IMG/VR virus record: IMGVR_UViG_3300025141_000016
Coordinates: 124,001-188,000 of that record
Direction: 5' to 3' (one strand)
From: a virus
Length of the DNA: 64,000 nt
The notes below the pieces were generated by a model that did not search any database, was not told where the DNA came from, and saw only the letters and a program-made list of their open reading frames with translations. Below are positions 51,909 to 59,412 of this stretch, piece after piece. Position numbers and translations under genes: made by a program. Positions within the stretch are counted from its first letter, which is position 1; each line of letters starts with the position of its first letter.

Positions 51909-52202
51909 TCAGATGAACAGGGGAGGTTGGTCGTCCAGGGGCCTCACCACAGCCTGGGCGTATTCAGCAGGTGACAGTTCGACCTCGTTGCCATTAGGGT
52001 CTGTCGCTGCCATGACCCAATAGGGGGCCGTCTTCCACTCCAGGGAGTCCAGAGGCACCCCATCAGAGGTGTGGGTGCCATCGGGGGGTCCAAGGACCAC
52101 ACGCCCGTTGCAGACGGCCCAGGGGAACTGGTCACCGACGGCAAGGTGAACGGTCAGACGTTGGTCCCCCCGTCGGAGGGTGATGGTCTTATCCGGCATC
52201 AT
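51909..52202 (-). CDS. Small beta-rich hypothetical protein
   Basis: The product is 97 residues from the ATGATG at 52202, with GAGGAG 7 bases upstream; it overlaps the 3' end of the upstream gene by 14 bases. Alternating strands (TITLRRGDQRLTVHLAVGD, then YWVMAATDPNGNEVELSP) suggest a small beta-barrel. The function is unknown. The 83 bases between it and the convergent gene at 51825 hold nothing recognisable. Confidence 0.6.
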   Translation of the reverse strand: MMPDKTITLRRGDQRLTVHLAVGDQFPWAVCNGRVVLGPPDGTHTSDGVPLDSLEWKTAPYWVMAATDPNGNEVELSPAEYAQAVVRPLDDQPPLFI

Positions 52203-53610
52203 TCGCTGTCTCCTCGCCCAACATGTAGGTGTGGGACTCAACGGCTCCGGCTTCTGTGCGGGAACCTTTCTGATAAGGCATTACCCACCGACGCTTGGCT
52301 GCGAGTTTTTCCCGCTGCTCATTGGCGCTCTTTTGGGCCTGTTCATGGGCCTTCCGCAACGCCGTCAGGTGAGGGAGATGGACCGCAAGGTCTTCGGGCT
52401 CTGACAGCCCCTCGGTACTCTGCACCATCTCGTCGTATGCTTCGGAAGCTGCCTGGACCTGGGCTTCTGCTGCCGCGATGCGACGGCGGATGGTATCCCG
52501 ACGAGGCCACCAGTGACCACGGACCCAATGCCTACGCTGGGGTGACCCAGAGGCGTTCTTGGAGCCTGTCGTCCCCCCAAAGGCCACAGAGCGACCTATC
52601 CAGACCACGTTGTCCACGGGCAGGGCAGCGAGACGCTTACGGAGATGCCGTCCCTTACGCTTCCGCTGATTCTTCATGCGGTCCAGGGCGGCTTGAATCT
52701 TTGAGCGTTCCTGGGTTGCTTCGACACATTCCGGGTCCACCTGTTGATCGGCACCCTCGGAGTCGAGGTAGAGCAGCGCGTTGAGGATGATACGGACCAC
52801 CGTGAACACACTGTCCGCGATCTTCTGGTCGTGGTCAGTTCCGCGACCCCAGGTAGCCGCGAGTCCCGGTGCATCCACAGGGCCGAGAGCCATGGGGTCG
52901 AGAGTCATAGGGGCAGTTCCCCCCAAGGCGACCGTGGGCTCACCCTGTTCGTTGCGGTACAGCCCCCGGAGCGCATCAGTCTGGTCCCTGCCGCCCTTCG
53001 CCAAGACGGAGAGGAGATAGGTTTCCACGTCCATCTTTCCCATCTCGTTGAGGTCCAGGGCCAACCAGATCGACGCATCATCCCCTGGCATCATGGATGC
53101 GTCATTTTCCATGCCCCAAAGGTAGAAGTGAATCACTCCCTTGTCTTGGTCGGGGGAGGGGGGAATCACGAGTGCAGACTTCCCGTCTGCACCCATCTTG
53201 TACCCTTCCTCGCCATGGCTGTGGCGAAGGAAGACTCCCCCCACCTTATGCCAACGGGTGTCTTCGCCGCCCCATATCTCGTGCTCACATCCCGGCAGCG
53301 CGATGTACTGGCTCGTGTAGGGGATCCGAATGTCCTCCACCCCCACCTCTTCCAGTGAGGTACGCGCCAGTGCTTCCTGCATAGGGGCCGGGATCACGAA
53401 CGACTGATTCCCTGACAGCCGGTAGTGGGCGAGGTGCAGCGTCAGGCAGTAGAGGGATCGGTGAAAGCCCACTCCTGGCACGTTGAAAAGGGCCTGGAGA
53501 GAACGAGGGTCAACCTCCCCTCTGACCAAACCGTCGATGATCCGCTCGTGAAACTCATCCCGAGGTACTTCGCGGGGCATCATTCGGATTTCGTTGAGTG
53601 CAGTGCTCAT
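52189..53610 (-). CDS. Hypothetical protein with RRHWVRGHWW-type C-terminus
   Basis: The product is 473 residues from ATG 53610, about 44 bases after promoter copy B; the longer frame would include the promoter. Residues 1-270 form an alpha/beta region. Residues 300-350 are basic (KNQRKRKGRHLRKRL). The region VWIGRSVAFGGTTGS, then RRHWVRGHWWPRRD and, after a coiled-coil insert (RRRIAAAEAQVQAASEAYDE), RRWVMPYQKGS and HTYML resembles a C-terminal block of unknown function in some actinobacterial and phage proteins. It is probably an early gene given its own promoter. Confidence 0.7.
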   Translation of the reverse strand: MSTALNEIRMMPREVPRDEFHERIIDGLVRGEVDPRSLQALFNVPGVGFHRSLYCLTLHLAHYRLSGNQSFVIPAPMQEALARTSLEEVGVEDIRIPYTSQYIALPGCEHEIWGGEDTRWHKVGGVFLRHSHGEEGYKMGADGKSALVIPPSPDQDKGVIHFYLWGMENDASMMPGDDASIWLALDLNEMGKMDVETYLLSVLAKGGRDQTDALRGLYRNEQGEPTVALGGTAPMTLDPMALGPVDAPGLAATWGRGTDHDQKIADSVFTVVRIILNALLYLDSEGADQQVDPECVEATQERSKIQAALDRMKNQRKRKGRHLRKRLAALPVDNVVWIGRSVAFGGTTGSKNASGSPQRRHWVRGHWWPRRDTIRRRIAAAEAQVQAASEAYDEMVQSTEGLSEPEDLAVHLPHLTALRKAHEQAQKSANEQREKLAAKRRWVMPYQKGSRTEAGAVESHTYMLGEETANDAG

Positions 53611-53653
53611 AGTGTTCCTTGACCGCTCAATGCGGAACTGGATGGGGGTTTCT

Positions 53654-53690
53654 CCTATACGGAGAAGCACGGGGGAGTTGAACCCCCCCA
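53654..53690 (-). promoter_or_regulatory. Class I promoter-like repeat, copy B
   Basis: On the - strand: a G run, TTCAAC (53677-53682), a 17-base spacer ending CTTCTCCG, then TATAGG (53654-53659). It lies 44 bases before the ATG of the 473-residue gene. See copy A for the family. Confidence 0.6.
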
Positions 53691-53697
53691 AACGAAG

Positions 53698-53737
53698 AAA
53701 ACCCACCCCTCCCCAAAATGGGGGTGGGGTGGGTTCC
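53698..53737 (-). terminator. Terminator hairpin on the - strand
   Basis: AACCCACCCC and GGGGTGGGTT with an inner CCCC/GGGG pair form a long GC-rich stem with loop ATTTT, followed on the - strand by TTCTTC. It lies just upstream of promoter copy B and would isolate it from transcription of the 53884-54252 gene. Confidence 0.7.
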
Positions 53738-53883
53738 CTCGCGAGGTGGTCTACTGGTCACTGGGACGGAGGACAGTCCCCTCCCAGATCGTGGACCCGC
53801 AAGCGCGGGAGATAACAGGCGAAGGGGGCTGGGCTTACACGGCTCAACTACCGAGGCTCAACGGCCCCCTTCGCGATAAGGGT
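53738..53883 (-). other. Non-coding, structured intergenic region
   Basis: No ORF with a ribosome binding site covers these bases. An 11-bp perfect inverted repeat (GCGAAGGGGGC 53819-53829, GCCCCCTTCGC 53864-53874) encloses two direct copies of GGCTCAAC. A smaller hairpin (CCCG/CGGG near 53796-53810) lies beside it. It follows the gene ending at 53884 on the - strand, so it could be part of its 3' untranslated region or a small RNA. Confidence 0.45.
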
Positions 53884-54252
53884 TCAGATGGTACAGGCTT
53901 CGGCCAGTGCGACCATCTCGGCTCGGGCGGCTCGCCAGTTACGGCCAGCCACTCGTCCCTCCCAAGACCGGCCCTCGCTGCCGAGGCCGAGGCCGACGAA
54001 CACGTCAGGGTAGGAGTCGTAGTGCGCGGAGTTGCACAGGGTCGTGAGCCGACCCTCGACGGCTTCGTCTCCGGTCAAGAGACGGGCCAGTTCGTAGCGC
54101 ACCGGGAAGTCCGGTCGGCCCTTGTCGTAGTGCTTACGACGCGGCCAGGACACCACGAGCACACCGTTGGCGGCTTCGTGGAGGATAGTGAGGTCACCAC
54201 CAACGCAGTTGACGGTGAGCCGGTCGCCTTCACGGCGGGCGATGATTCCCAT
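53884..54252 (-). CDS. Hypothetical protein
   Basis: The product is 122 residues from ATG 54252, with GGAG 7 bases upstream. An N-terminal beta region (IIARREGDRLTVNCVGGDLTI) is followed by a polar region and an Ala/Arg helix (NWRAARAEMVALAEA). No family is recognised. It has an unusually long leader of about 213 bases from promoter copy C. Confidence 0.65.
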   Translation of the reverse strand: MGIIARREGDRLTVNCVGGDLTILHEAANGVLVVSWPRRKHYDKGRPDFPVRYELARLLTGDEAVEGRLTTLCNSAHYDSYPDVFVGLGLGSEGRSWEGRVAGRNWRAARAEMVALAEACTI

Positions 54253-54464
54253 GTCAGTCTCCAAAGCAGGGGGTCAAAGAAAGCGCAGATGCCGCCACCC
54301 AGCCCGATGCCTCGGGCATCTTGGGTGTCGTCGTGTGCATCCCGCATAAATGTCGCTTCAAGGTATCAACCCGCTTGAGGCACCGGGCGTTGCTCTACCG
54401 TCATCCCTGCTCTGGCAACCGTCAAGCAGGGGGCTTTGGCTGGTCGTTGAATCCCCCGTCCACT
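54253..54464 (-). promoter_or_regulatory. Long 5' leader with hairpin
   Basis: This 212-base stretch between promoter copy C and ATG 54252 holds no convincing ORF. It contains a two-part hairpin at 54296-54327: CACCCA pairs with TGGGTG, and GCCCGA pairs with TCGGGC around a four-base loop, with an ATCT bulge. The other class I leaders are only 40-53 bases, so this one may carry a regulatory RNA element. No known riboswitch class is recognised. Confidence 0.4.
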
Positions 54465-54500
54465 CTTATAGGGAGATAGGGGGGGTGAGTTGAACCCCCC
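54465..54500 (-). promoter_or_regulatory. Class I promoter-like repeat, copy C
   Basis: On the - strand: a G run, TTCAAC (54489-54494), an 18-base spacer ending TATCTCCC, then TATAAG (54465-54470). It is the copy with one extra spacer base and the farthest from its gene. Confidence 0.6.
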
Positions 54501-54522
54501 TACAGCGTTTTTTTCGCGAAAA

Positions 54523-54903
54523 TCAGAGGGTCATCATCATTTCGCTGTTTCGCCGTGCCGTATCCTCGGCATCAAAGTTCCAGTTTCTCCAGTTGAAGGT
54601 GTGGAATGTGAGCCGTCTCGTCCGACCACCCCGTCCAGGGTCAACAGTGACAGTCTTCTTGCCGACGCTCACGATGGTTCCCGTGTACGACAGGTTGTAG
54701 CTGTCGTACTCGACCGTATCCCCGACCCGGAACGTGCGCGTGTAGGGGTGGGTCACCATCTCACCGATTTCGGCCATCCATCGGGGCTTGGTACCGTGGA
54801 GAGTGATTTCGGCTCCGGTCCCTCGACCGGGGGTGACAGTCGCATATCCGGTGGCTTCGTCGCCCCGGTATTCGACCGCAACCGTTAGGGTTTTGGTCGT
54901 CAT
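54523..54903 (-). CDS. Hypothetical beta-rich protein (KOW/SH3-like pattern)
   Basis: The product is 126 residues from ATG 54903, with GGAGG upstream; the longer frame would read into the promoter. RVGDTVEYDSYNLSYTGTIVSVGKKTVTVD has the look of a small KOW/SH3-like barrel, followed by RGGRTRRLTFHTFNWRNW, a basic aromatic stretch that could contact nucleic acid. The C-terminus is Met-rich. TTTTCGCGAAAA follows the stop and may form a weak terminator. Confidence 0.6.
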   Translation of the reverse strand: MTTKTLTVAVEYRGDEATGYATVTPGRGTGAEITLHGTKPRWMAEIGEMVTHPYTRTFRVGDTVEYDSYNLSYTGTIVSVGKKTVTVDPGRGGRTRRLTFHTFNWRNWNFDAEDTARRNSEMMMTL

Positions 54904-54955
54904 TGGTAACCTCCAGTGGGCAGAAAGAGTAGAGGGGAAGGGAGCCCCCTCCACT

Positions 54956-54990
54956 TATATACGGAGATAGGGGGGCGAGTTGAACCCCCT
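54956..54990 (-). promoter_or_regulatory. Class I promoter-like repeat, copy D
   Basis: On the - strand: TTCAAC (54979-54984), a 17-base spacer ending TATCTCCG, then TATATA (54956-54961), 53 bases before ATG 54903. It is nearly identical to copy E over more than 30 bases. Confidence 0.65.
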
Positions 54991-55004
54991 TCGGGGAAGA
55001 AATG

Positions 55005-55538
55005 TCAGACAGGGCAGGTCGTGTCGGCAGGGGCATAGGTGAGCCAGATCGCACGGGCATCGCGGGGGGACAGTTCATCCAGCGCAGCCCGGAGTTCGCG
55101 CATCTCACGCTCGCCCGCTGCCCAACACCTATGGTCATCAGACATGTGCGAGTACCAGTCCATGCCTTCCAGCAACCGTCGGGCACGGTAGGCCGGTTCA
55201 GCGGCTCGCCGCGCCGACTCGGCATCAGCATCGGCCAGGAGTGAGAGAACCGCAGCGGCAGCGTCGGCAGCAGTCGCTCCCGTCGAGTAAACGAGGTGAC
55301 GGGTGACGGGGTTCATTGCCGTCCCTCCCCATTCACCCGTAGCCGGAGCGAGGGTGACATGGGCGATAGCCCCATGGTCAGTGGCGAGCAGCCGCAGGAT
55401 GCCAGTCACATCAGAGTAGTCCATCGGGATCAAGGTGCCATCGGCCAGGACCAACGCCCCCCGTGTGGGACCACAGTAGGGTCGCGAGGAGAGGGAGCCG
55501 GAGCGGAGCCAGCATCGAATGTTGCGTGCGTAGAGCAT
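55005..55538 (-). CDS. Hypothetical protein
   Basis: The product is 177 residues from ATG 55538, about 40 bases after the -10-like box of promoter copy E. The N-terminal half has strand-like segments (GALVLADGTLIPMDYS); the C-terminal half is helical and rich in Ala, Asp and Arg (AEPAYRARRLLEGMDWYSHM, ERELRAALDEL-like helix). No motif is recognised. It is flanked by promoter copies on both sides, so it is probably transcribed alone. Confidence 0.65.
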   Translation of the reverse strand: MLYARNIRCWLRSGSLSSRPYCGPTRGALVLADGTLIPMDYSDVTGILRLLATDHGAIAHVTLAPATGEWGGTAMNPVTRHLVYSTGATAADAAAAVLSLLADADAESARRAAEPAYRARRLLEGMDWYSHMSDDHRCWAAGEREMRELRAALDELSPRDARAIWLTYAPADTTCPV

Positions 55539-55577
55539 GGGGAATCTCCAAAAAGGCGAAGGGAGAACCCCTCCACT

Positions 55578-55612
55578 TATATACGGAGATAGGGGGGCGA
55601 GTTGAACCCCCC
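55578..55612 (-). promoter_or_regulatory. Class I promoter-like repeat, copy E
   Basis: On the - strand: TTCAAC (55601-55606), a 17-base spacer ending TATCTCCG, then TATATA (55578-55583), 40 bases before ATG 55538. The flanking GGGGGG and CCCCCC can pair around the TTCAACTCG segment. Confidence 0.65.
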
Positions 55613-55667
55613 GCAGCGAGAAATCTTGAAAGAAATCATGGTCTTATGGCTCGGTCAACCGCAGCCA

Positions 55668-56033
55668 CTAACCCCCAGACGAGGGGGACTGAATCTGACG
55701 GACAAACCACCGTAGGTTCTGGACCAGACCCTCAAAACTCCCGTCCTCTTTCGTGCCCTCATCGTCGTGTTCCCCATCCCATGTCTCATCGTCGTATTCC
55801 TCATCCTCCTCGGCCTCCTCAACAGGGGGAGGGATGATGGTTTCATCCCTGCGGAGGTCTTGGGCCTGCCTCATCAAGAGCAACGAGGCTGAACCCCCCT
55901 CGGGCCTTTCCTCCTCCACCACATAGGAGAGGGCTTCCAACACCGAGGCAATACGGTCAGGGTTGTTGGGGTAAAATCGGAGGTCTGAACACGCATCCAA
56001 GAGGTACTTCCAGTGGTCCATCACGCAGTCCAT
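55668..56033 (-). CDS. Acidic hypothetical protein
   Basis: The product is 121 residues from ATG 56033, which overlaps the upstream gene by 13 bases; a second ATG lies four codons in. The N-terminus is helical (DHWKYLLDACSDLRFYPN). The C-terminal half is extremely acidic (EEAEEDEEYDDETWDGEHDDE). Acidic phage proteins of this size sometimes mimic DNA, but there is no specific evidence here. It is the last gene of the long - strand operon. Confidence 0.6.
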   Translation of the reverse strand: MDCVMDHWKYLLDACSDLRFYPNNPDRIASVLEALSYVVEEERPEGGSASLLLMRQAQDLRRDETIIPPPVEEAEEDEEYDDETWDGEHDDEGTKEDGSFEGLVQNLRWFVRQIQSPSSGG

Positions 56034-56467
56034 AGGTGGGGGACAGGACACGCCTCCGCGTCCTGTCGGGGTTTGGGTGTCTCCAGTAGGACAGTGATGG
56101 CTTCGGGGATCCAACCAACACGTCCACATGGCGTACCGGCCAATAGGGGATCAAACCACGCACATTCAGGACACGCGGTACTGGGCCACACAACGTCTTC
56201 CCTGCCGACCCCGAGAAGTGCCAGTCGTTCGGCCTCTTGCTCCGGGGTCTGCCTCTCCGCAGGGATGAGGTCTACCTCACACCCAAAGGATCGGATGGTG
56301 TCGAGGAGCCGAGAAACGTGGGCGGTCCCCAAGACTAAAGGAACTACCGTACTCCCCCCGCCATGTTCGATGGGAGGGTTATACGGGACTTGGATTTGGA
56401 AAGGGCTGCCCTTTCGGACCCACAAACGAAAGAGGTTGGGTGGCGGCTTTTCTCCATCGTTTGACAT
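56021..56467 (-). CDS. Hypothetical protein
   Basis: This is a 148-residue protein with GAGGAG before ATG 56467. It has a beta-rich N-terminal half and a CPEC motif near residue 105 (STACPECAWF). No family is recognised. Its first 89 bases overlap the preceding gene in another frame, an unusually long overlap for this genome. Confidence 0.6.
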   Translation of the reverse strand: MSNDGEKPPPNLFRLWVRKGSPFQIQVPYNPPIEHGGGSTVVPLVLGTAHVSRLLDTIRSFGCEVDLIPAERQTPEQEAERLALLGVGREDVVWPSTACPECAWFDPLLAGTPCGRVGWIPEAITVLLETPKPRQDAEACPVPHLWTA

Positions 56468-56762
56468 GATCCGTCTCCTCTGTCGTCAGTACCCTACCCC
56501 CGTTGCACACCACCACACCCACGGAACCCCGATACGCGGGCACCGGGTCTTCGTACCGCTTGACGGAAAAGGTGCGGCCATCAGGTGTGCGCCACACAGA
56601 ACCCGTACAGGAAGACCCGTCAGGGAGCACCGAGCCCAGAACCTTACGGACCTCCGTCACGTCTTCCGAGGACGTAAGGAGAACGAGTTGACGGACGCTC
56701 TTACGGAGCGCGTTCCGAGCAATACGGCACGCGCAACTGGTCGCATGGTGATGGTCATTCAT
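56379..56762 (-). CDS. Hypothetical basic protein
   Basis: The product is 127 residues from ATG 56762, overlapping the upstream stop by 4 bases. The N-terminus is His- and Arg-rich (MNDHHHATSCACRIARNALRK), with a central beta region. Its last 89 bases overlap the next gene. The start coupling supports it, while the long 3' overlap lowers certainty about where it really ends in expression terms. Confidence 0.55.
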   Translation of the reverse strand: MNDHHHATSCACRIARNALRKSVRQLVLLTSSEDVTEVRKVLGSVLPDGSSCTGSVWRTPDGRTFSVKRYEDPVPAYRGSVGVVVCNGGRVLTTEETDHVKRWRKAATQPLSFVGPKGQPFPNPSPV

Positions 56763-57811
56763 GGCTTACTCCTCGGACCCGCTACGAGGGTCCAACCGAA
56801 TCGTCTGTCAGCGATTCCATTGTAGGGACCAACTCGGATGCAAACCTCCGAGTGGTCTTGGATGAACTTGTACACGTCGTCGCACAGGGAGCCAATGGCC
56901 AGCGAGATTGGGTTGAAGTCCCCGCTCAAATCCTCGGCTCCCCACACCTCCATGGCCCACTGGGTCGAGACAGCGGTGTCTACATGGGGCTCTCCAGCCA
57001 CGGCATTGACTCCCCGTGCTCGGAGTTGGTCGATCACCCCTTTCTGCACCACAGGGGAAATAGACACACGCCCTTGCGTAGTCCCCAGGGACATGTAGAC
57101 GTACCGCGCCCGTTGTTCCTTGTTCAAGGCGAGGGCGGAAGCTGGATTGAGGACCACCTTTCGGAGCGCAGGCTTCTGGCCCGCCATGTATTTGGGAACG
57201 CCGACCGGGACGGGTGGGAGGTTCTTCTTGGCAACCTCCAACGCCGTCTTCCGGTAGTCTTGGTCCTTCCCATCAATCTCTTTCTCGACCCTGCCCATGA
57301 TCCGCAAGCACACGTCAGAGTGGTCCTCAATGGCTTGCTTGATCTCCCCCTCCACTTCTTTGGAGGCTCGTTCCAACTGCATCCCTACGACCACCGGGTC
57401 ATGGGAATCGGTAAGGACAGGCACAGCCGGGTAACCCCCCTCGGGGATCGCTCCTACTCGTGCCTCGGGTACATCGCCATCAAGGGTGGACCGCTCTGCC
57501 AGAGCAGCCTCCAGCAACGGGTTGAGCATGTCCATCCCGTTGTCGTGCTTCATCAGGACAGGGATGCCATCAGGGTTGTCGGCCCCCTTCACCGTGATGT
57601 TGAAGGTATCGGTCAGCTTGCTCGATGCTCGGACCAGAGCCTCCCCATGACCTGCTTCCAAAGCCAGTTCGGACAGCTTGGTCATCGCCTCCATCGGGTC
57701 AATCGTGCCGGTGCGAAGCGCATCCAACACAGGAACGGCACCGGGGGTGCCTTCCAGCAAGCGGGTCACTTCAGCCATCACCTTCAAGGCTTCGCGGGTC
57801 TTATTGTCCAT
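56759..57811 (-). CDS. Hypothetical protein, 350 residues
   Basis: The product is 350 residues from ATG 57811, with AAGGAG upstream. It is a mixed alpha/beta protein without Cys clusters or membrane segments. Segments include FNITVKGADNPDGIPVLM, ERASKEVEGEIKQAIEDHSD and, near the end, CDDVYKFIQDHSEVCIRVGP, so the phrase (I/Q)xDHS(D/E)VC occurs twice, which may reflect an internal repeat. No family is recognised. Confidence 0.65.
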   Translation of the reverse strand: MDNKTREALKVMAEVTRLLEGTPGAVPVLDALRTGTIDPMEAMTKLSELALEAGHGEALVRASSKLTDTFNITVKGADNPDGIPVLMKHDNGMDMLNPLLEAALAERSTLDGDVPEARVGAIPEGGYPAVPVLTDSHDPVVVGMQLERASKEVEGEIKQAIEDHSDVCLRIMGRVEKEIDGKDQDYRKTALEVAKKNLPPVPVGVPKYMAGQKPALRKVVLNPASALALNKEQRARYVYMSLGTTQGRVSISPVVQKGVIDQLRARGVNAVAGEPHVDTAVSTQWAMEVWGAEDLSGDFNPISLAIGSLCDDVYKFIQDHSEVCIRVGPYNGIADRRFGWTLVAGPRSKP

Positions 57812-58013
57812 CTCTCTGCTCCTTGTCTTTCCCACGGCCCCAGGGGAAAGGCGCGACTGTGTGGCCGCGTGTCACGAATACGGCGCGAAGGGTGCCTCGT
57901 TTGTTATTCCGTCGGATACGGATTTCGCTCTCGGGGGGGAAAGCCATCCCTCGGGCCTCCAATGCTTCCCGCAAGAGGGCTTCAATCTCATCATGTTCCA
58001 GCACGAGTTCCAT
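57801..58013 (-). CDS. Small hypothetical protein
   Basis: The product is 70 residues from ATG 58013, overlapping the upstream stop as TGATG. It has an N-terminal acidic helix (LEHDEIEALLREALEARG) followed by strand-like basic segments (SEIRIRRNNKRGTLRAVFV). It overlaps the start of the next gene by 11 bases. The function is unknown. Confidence 0.6.
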   Translation of the reverse strand: MELVLEHDEIEALLREALEARGMAFPPESEIRIRRNNKRGTLRAVFVTRGHTVAPFPWGRGKDKEQRDGQ

Positions 58014-58408
58014 CACATTTCCTGCCCTGGACCGAACAGGTCCAACAAAAGGGTGCCTTCCAATGGAGATCCTTCCCCATCCATAGGGTGCTCTTGGAAG
58101 TCGTTGGCGACCGACCTGCGACTGGCGATCACCTTCACCATCAGACTGATCTCCTCGACCCATGACGGGGGGTAGACCGCTTTGAGATGGGTGCCGTTGC
58201 CAAACCGCTTCTGGATGAGGGCGAAAGGAGGGTGCGACAGCCCTGTGCGTTCTTTCCACCGCGAGGCCATACGGCTTCCGACCTCCCATGCCTCACGCTT
58301 GGTCAGGTCACGTCCGAGCACCGTTTCTCCAACGATGCACACGTCCACCCATCCGGGGAGCACAGAGAGAGCCTTGATGACTTCTTTCTCGCTGACGCTT
58401 TGACCCAT
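58013..58408 (-). CDS. Hypothetical protein
   Basis: The product is 131 residues from ATG 58408, with AGGAGG upstream. The region GWVDVCIVGETVLGRDLTKREAWEVG resembles no family I can name. The C-terminus is acidic. Tight coupling to both neighbours places it in the modification operon. Confidence 0.6.
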   Translation of the reverse strand: MGQSVSEKEVIKALSVLPGWVDVCIVGETVLGRDLTKREAWEVGSRMASRWKERTGLSHPPFALIQKRFGNGTHLKAVYPPSWVEEISLMVKVIASRRSVANDFQEHPMDGEGSPLEGTLLLDLFGPGQEM

Positions 58409-58419
58409 GTGTGCCCTCC

Positions 58420-59412
58420 TTATTTCTTCTTCTTACCGGAGCCGAAGGTCACGCGACCCCCCACTTCAATGACGCGATCCTTTGGCTTGGCCGGAGCCCA
58501 TGGGTCAGTCTCCTCGGCAACAGGGGGAGGGGCCTCCCCTCCGACCATGATCCCCCCTTGGGGAACAGAGGTGTTCATCCTCGTGGGGACGGGTTGAACC
58601 GGGGCAGCCACAGGGGGCGGGGAAGGATCATTGGCGGGCTCCACTACCTCGCGGGGTGCGTTCGCGATCCGAAAGGCGAGATCGCGAGCGTGCTTGCATG
58701 GGTTCTCCCGTGACGGGCACCCACATTCCCACCGCTCATCGGCATGGAGCACCACCTCGTAGATGGGGTGCTTGCCATCCTTCCCCACGGAGTCTCCCCG
58801 AACCTTCCATTTCCCCTCGATCTGGGGCTGTGTCGATTCCGACACTTCCGATTCTCGGCGTTCAACCTCCGCTTTCGGGGAGGGATAAGATTTCTTATCC
58901 TCGGGTAAGATTTCTTGTGCTGCCGAAGAGTCGGACTTGTCCGACTGTGGGGTCACTGTTGTAGGGGGCGTGGGGTCATTAGTGGGGTCAGCCTGGGGCT
59001 CGGGATCAGGCTCGTCAACTGGAGGGGATTCCGCCTGAAATGCAGCGGGGGGAGTCACCACTCCCATCATCTCCGCAGCCGCTCGGCCTACCTCGGCATC
59101 GGTGACGGGTTCCCAGTCTCCCTTCCTGTCTGAAATCTCCAACGCGATAGCGTGGCGCATCATGTCTCGGAAGTCGGGAAGGCCCATGTCCTCGGCAGTC
59201 CCCGGAGGGGCGAACTGCGGATTGTGGAGTAGGCGGTCTTCCTGGGTCAGCATCCGTTGGCTCCACTTCGATCCCCCTCCCCGACTGTTGCTACAGCCTG
59301 GGTTCAGACAGACGTTGCAGAACATCTGCTTGAACTGCTCGGGGGCCAACAGCTTCCGGTGCTCACCGTCGTAGCAACCGTCCCATAGGTCGGGGAGGGT
59401 CTTCTTGGCCAT
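58420..59412 (-). CDS. SWIM zinc-finger protein with Pro-rich linkers
   Basis: The product is 330 residues from ATG 59412, overlapping the thymidine kinase stop (TGATG). An N-terminal Cys cluster is at 32-40 (CNVCLNPGC). Residues 128-200 are a Pro/Asp/Ser-rich disordered linker. CGCPSRENPCKH at 230-241 matches the SWIM zinc-finger form CxC...CxH, preceded by a strand region (YEVVLHADERWE). SWIM domains bind DNA or proteins, and occur with SWI2/SNF2 proteins and MuDR transposases. A long Pro-rich tail ends in basic residues. The role may be DNA targeting of the modification enzymes encoded nearby; that is inference. Confidence 0.7.
   Translation of the reverse strand: MAKKTLPDLWDGCYDGEHRKLLAPEQFKQMFCNVCLNPGCSNSRGGGSKWSQRMLTQEDRLLHNPQFAPPGTAEDMGLPDFRDMMRHAIALEISDRKGDWEPVTDAEVGRAAAEMMGVVTPPAAFQAESPPVDEPDPEPQADPTNDPTPPTTVTPQSDKSDSSAAQEILPEDKKSYPSPKAEVERRESEVSESTQPQIEGKWKVRGDSVGKDGKHPIYEVVLHADERWECGCPSRENPCKHARDLAFRIANAPREVVEPANDPSPPPVAAPVQPVPTRMNTSVPQGGIMVGGEAPPPVAEETDPWAPAKPKDRVIEVGGRVTFGSGKKKK

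Noticed and set aside
54075-54347. 90-residue - strand frame overlapping the 53884-54252 gene
   Set aside because: No ribosome binding site, overlaps most of a better-supported gene, and covers a strong hairpin.
54360-54450. GGTAGAGCA on the - strand resembling a tRNA D-arm
   Set aside because: The following bases do not give a 7-base anticodon loop on a 5-bp stem, and no T-arm is present.
56852-58165. 437-residue + strand frame
   Set aside because: It lies antisense to three well-supported, coupled - strand genes and has no ribosome binding site or domain; long antisense frames are expected from the GC-rich codon pattern.
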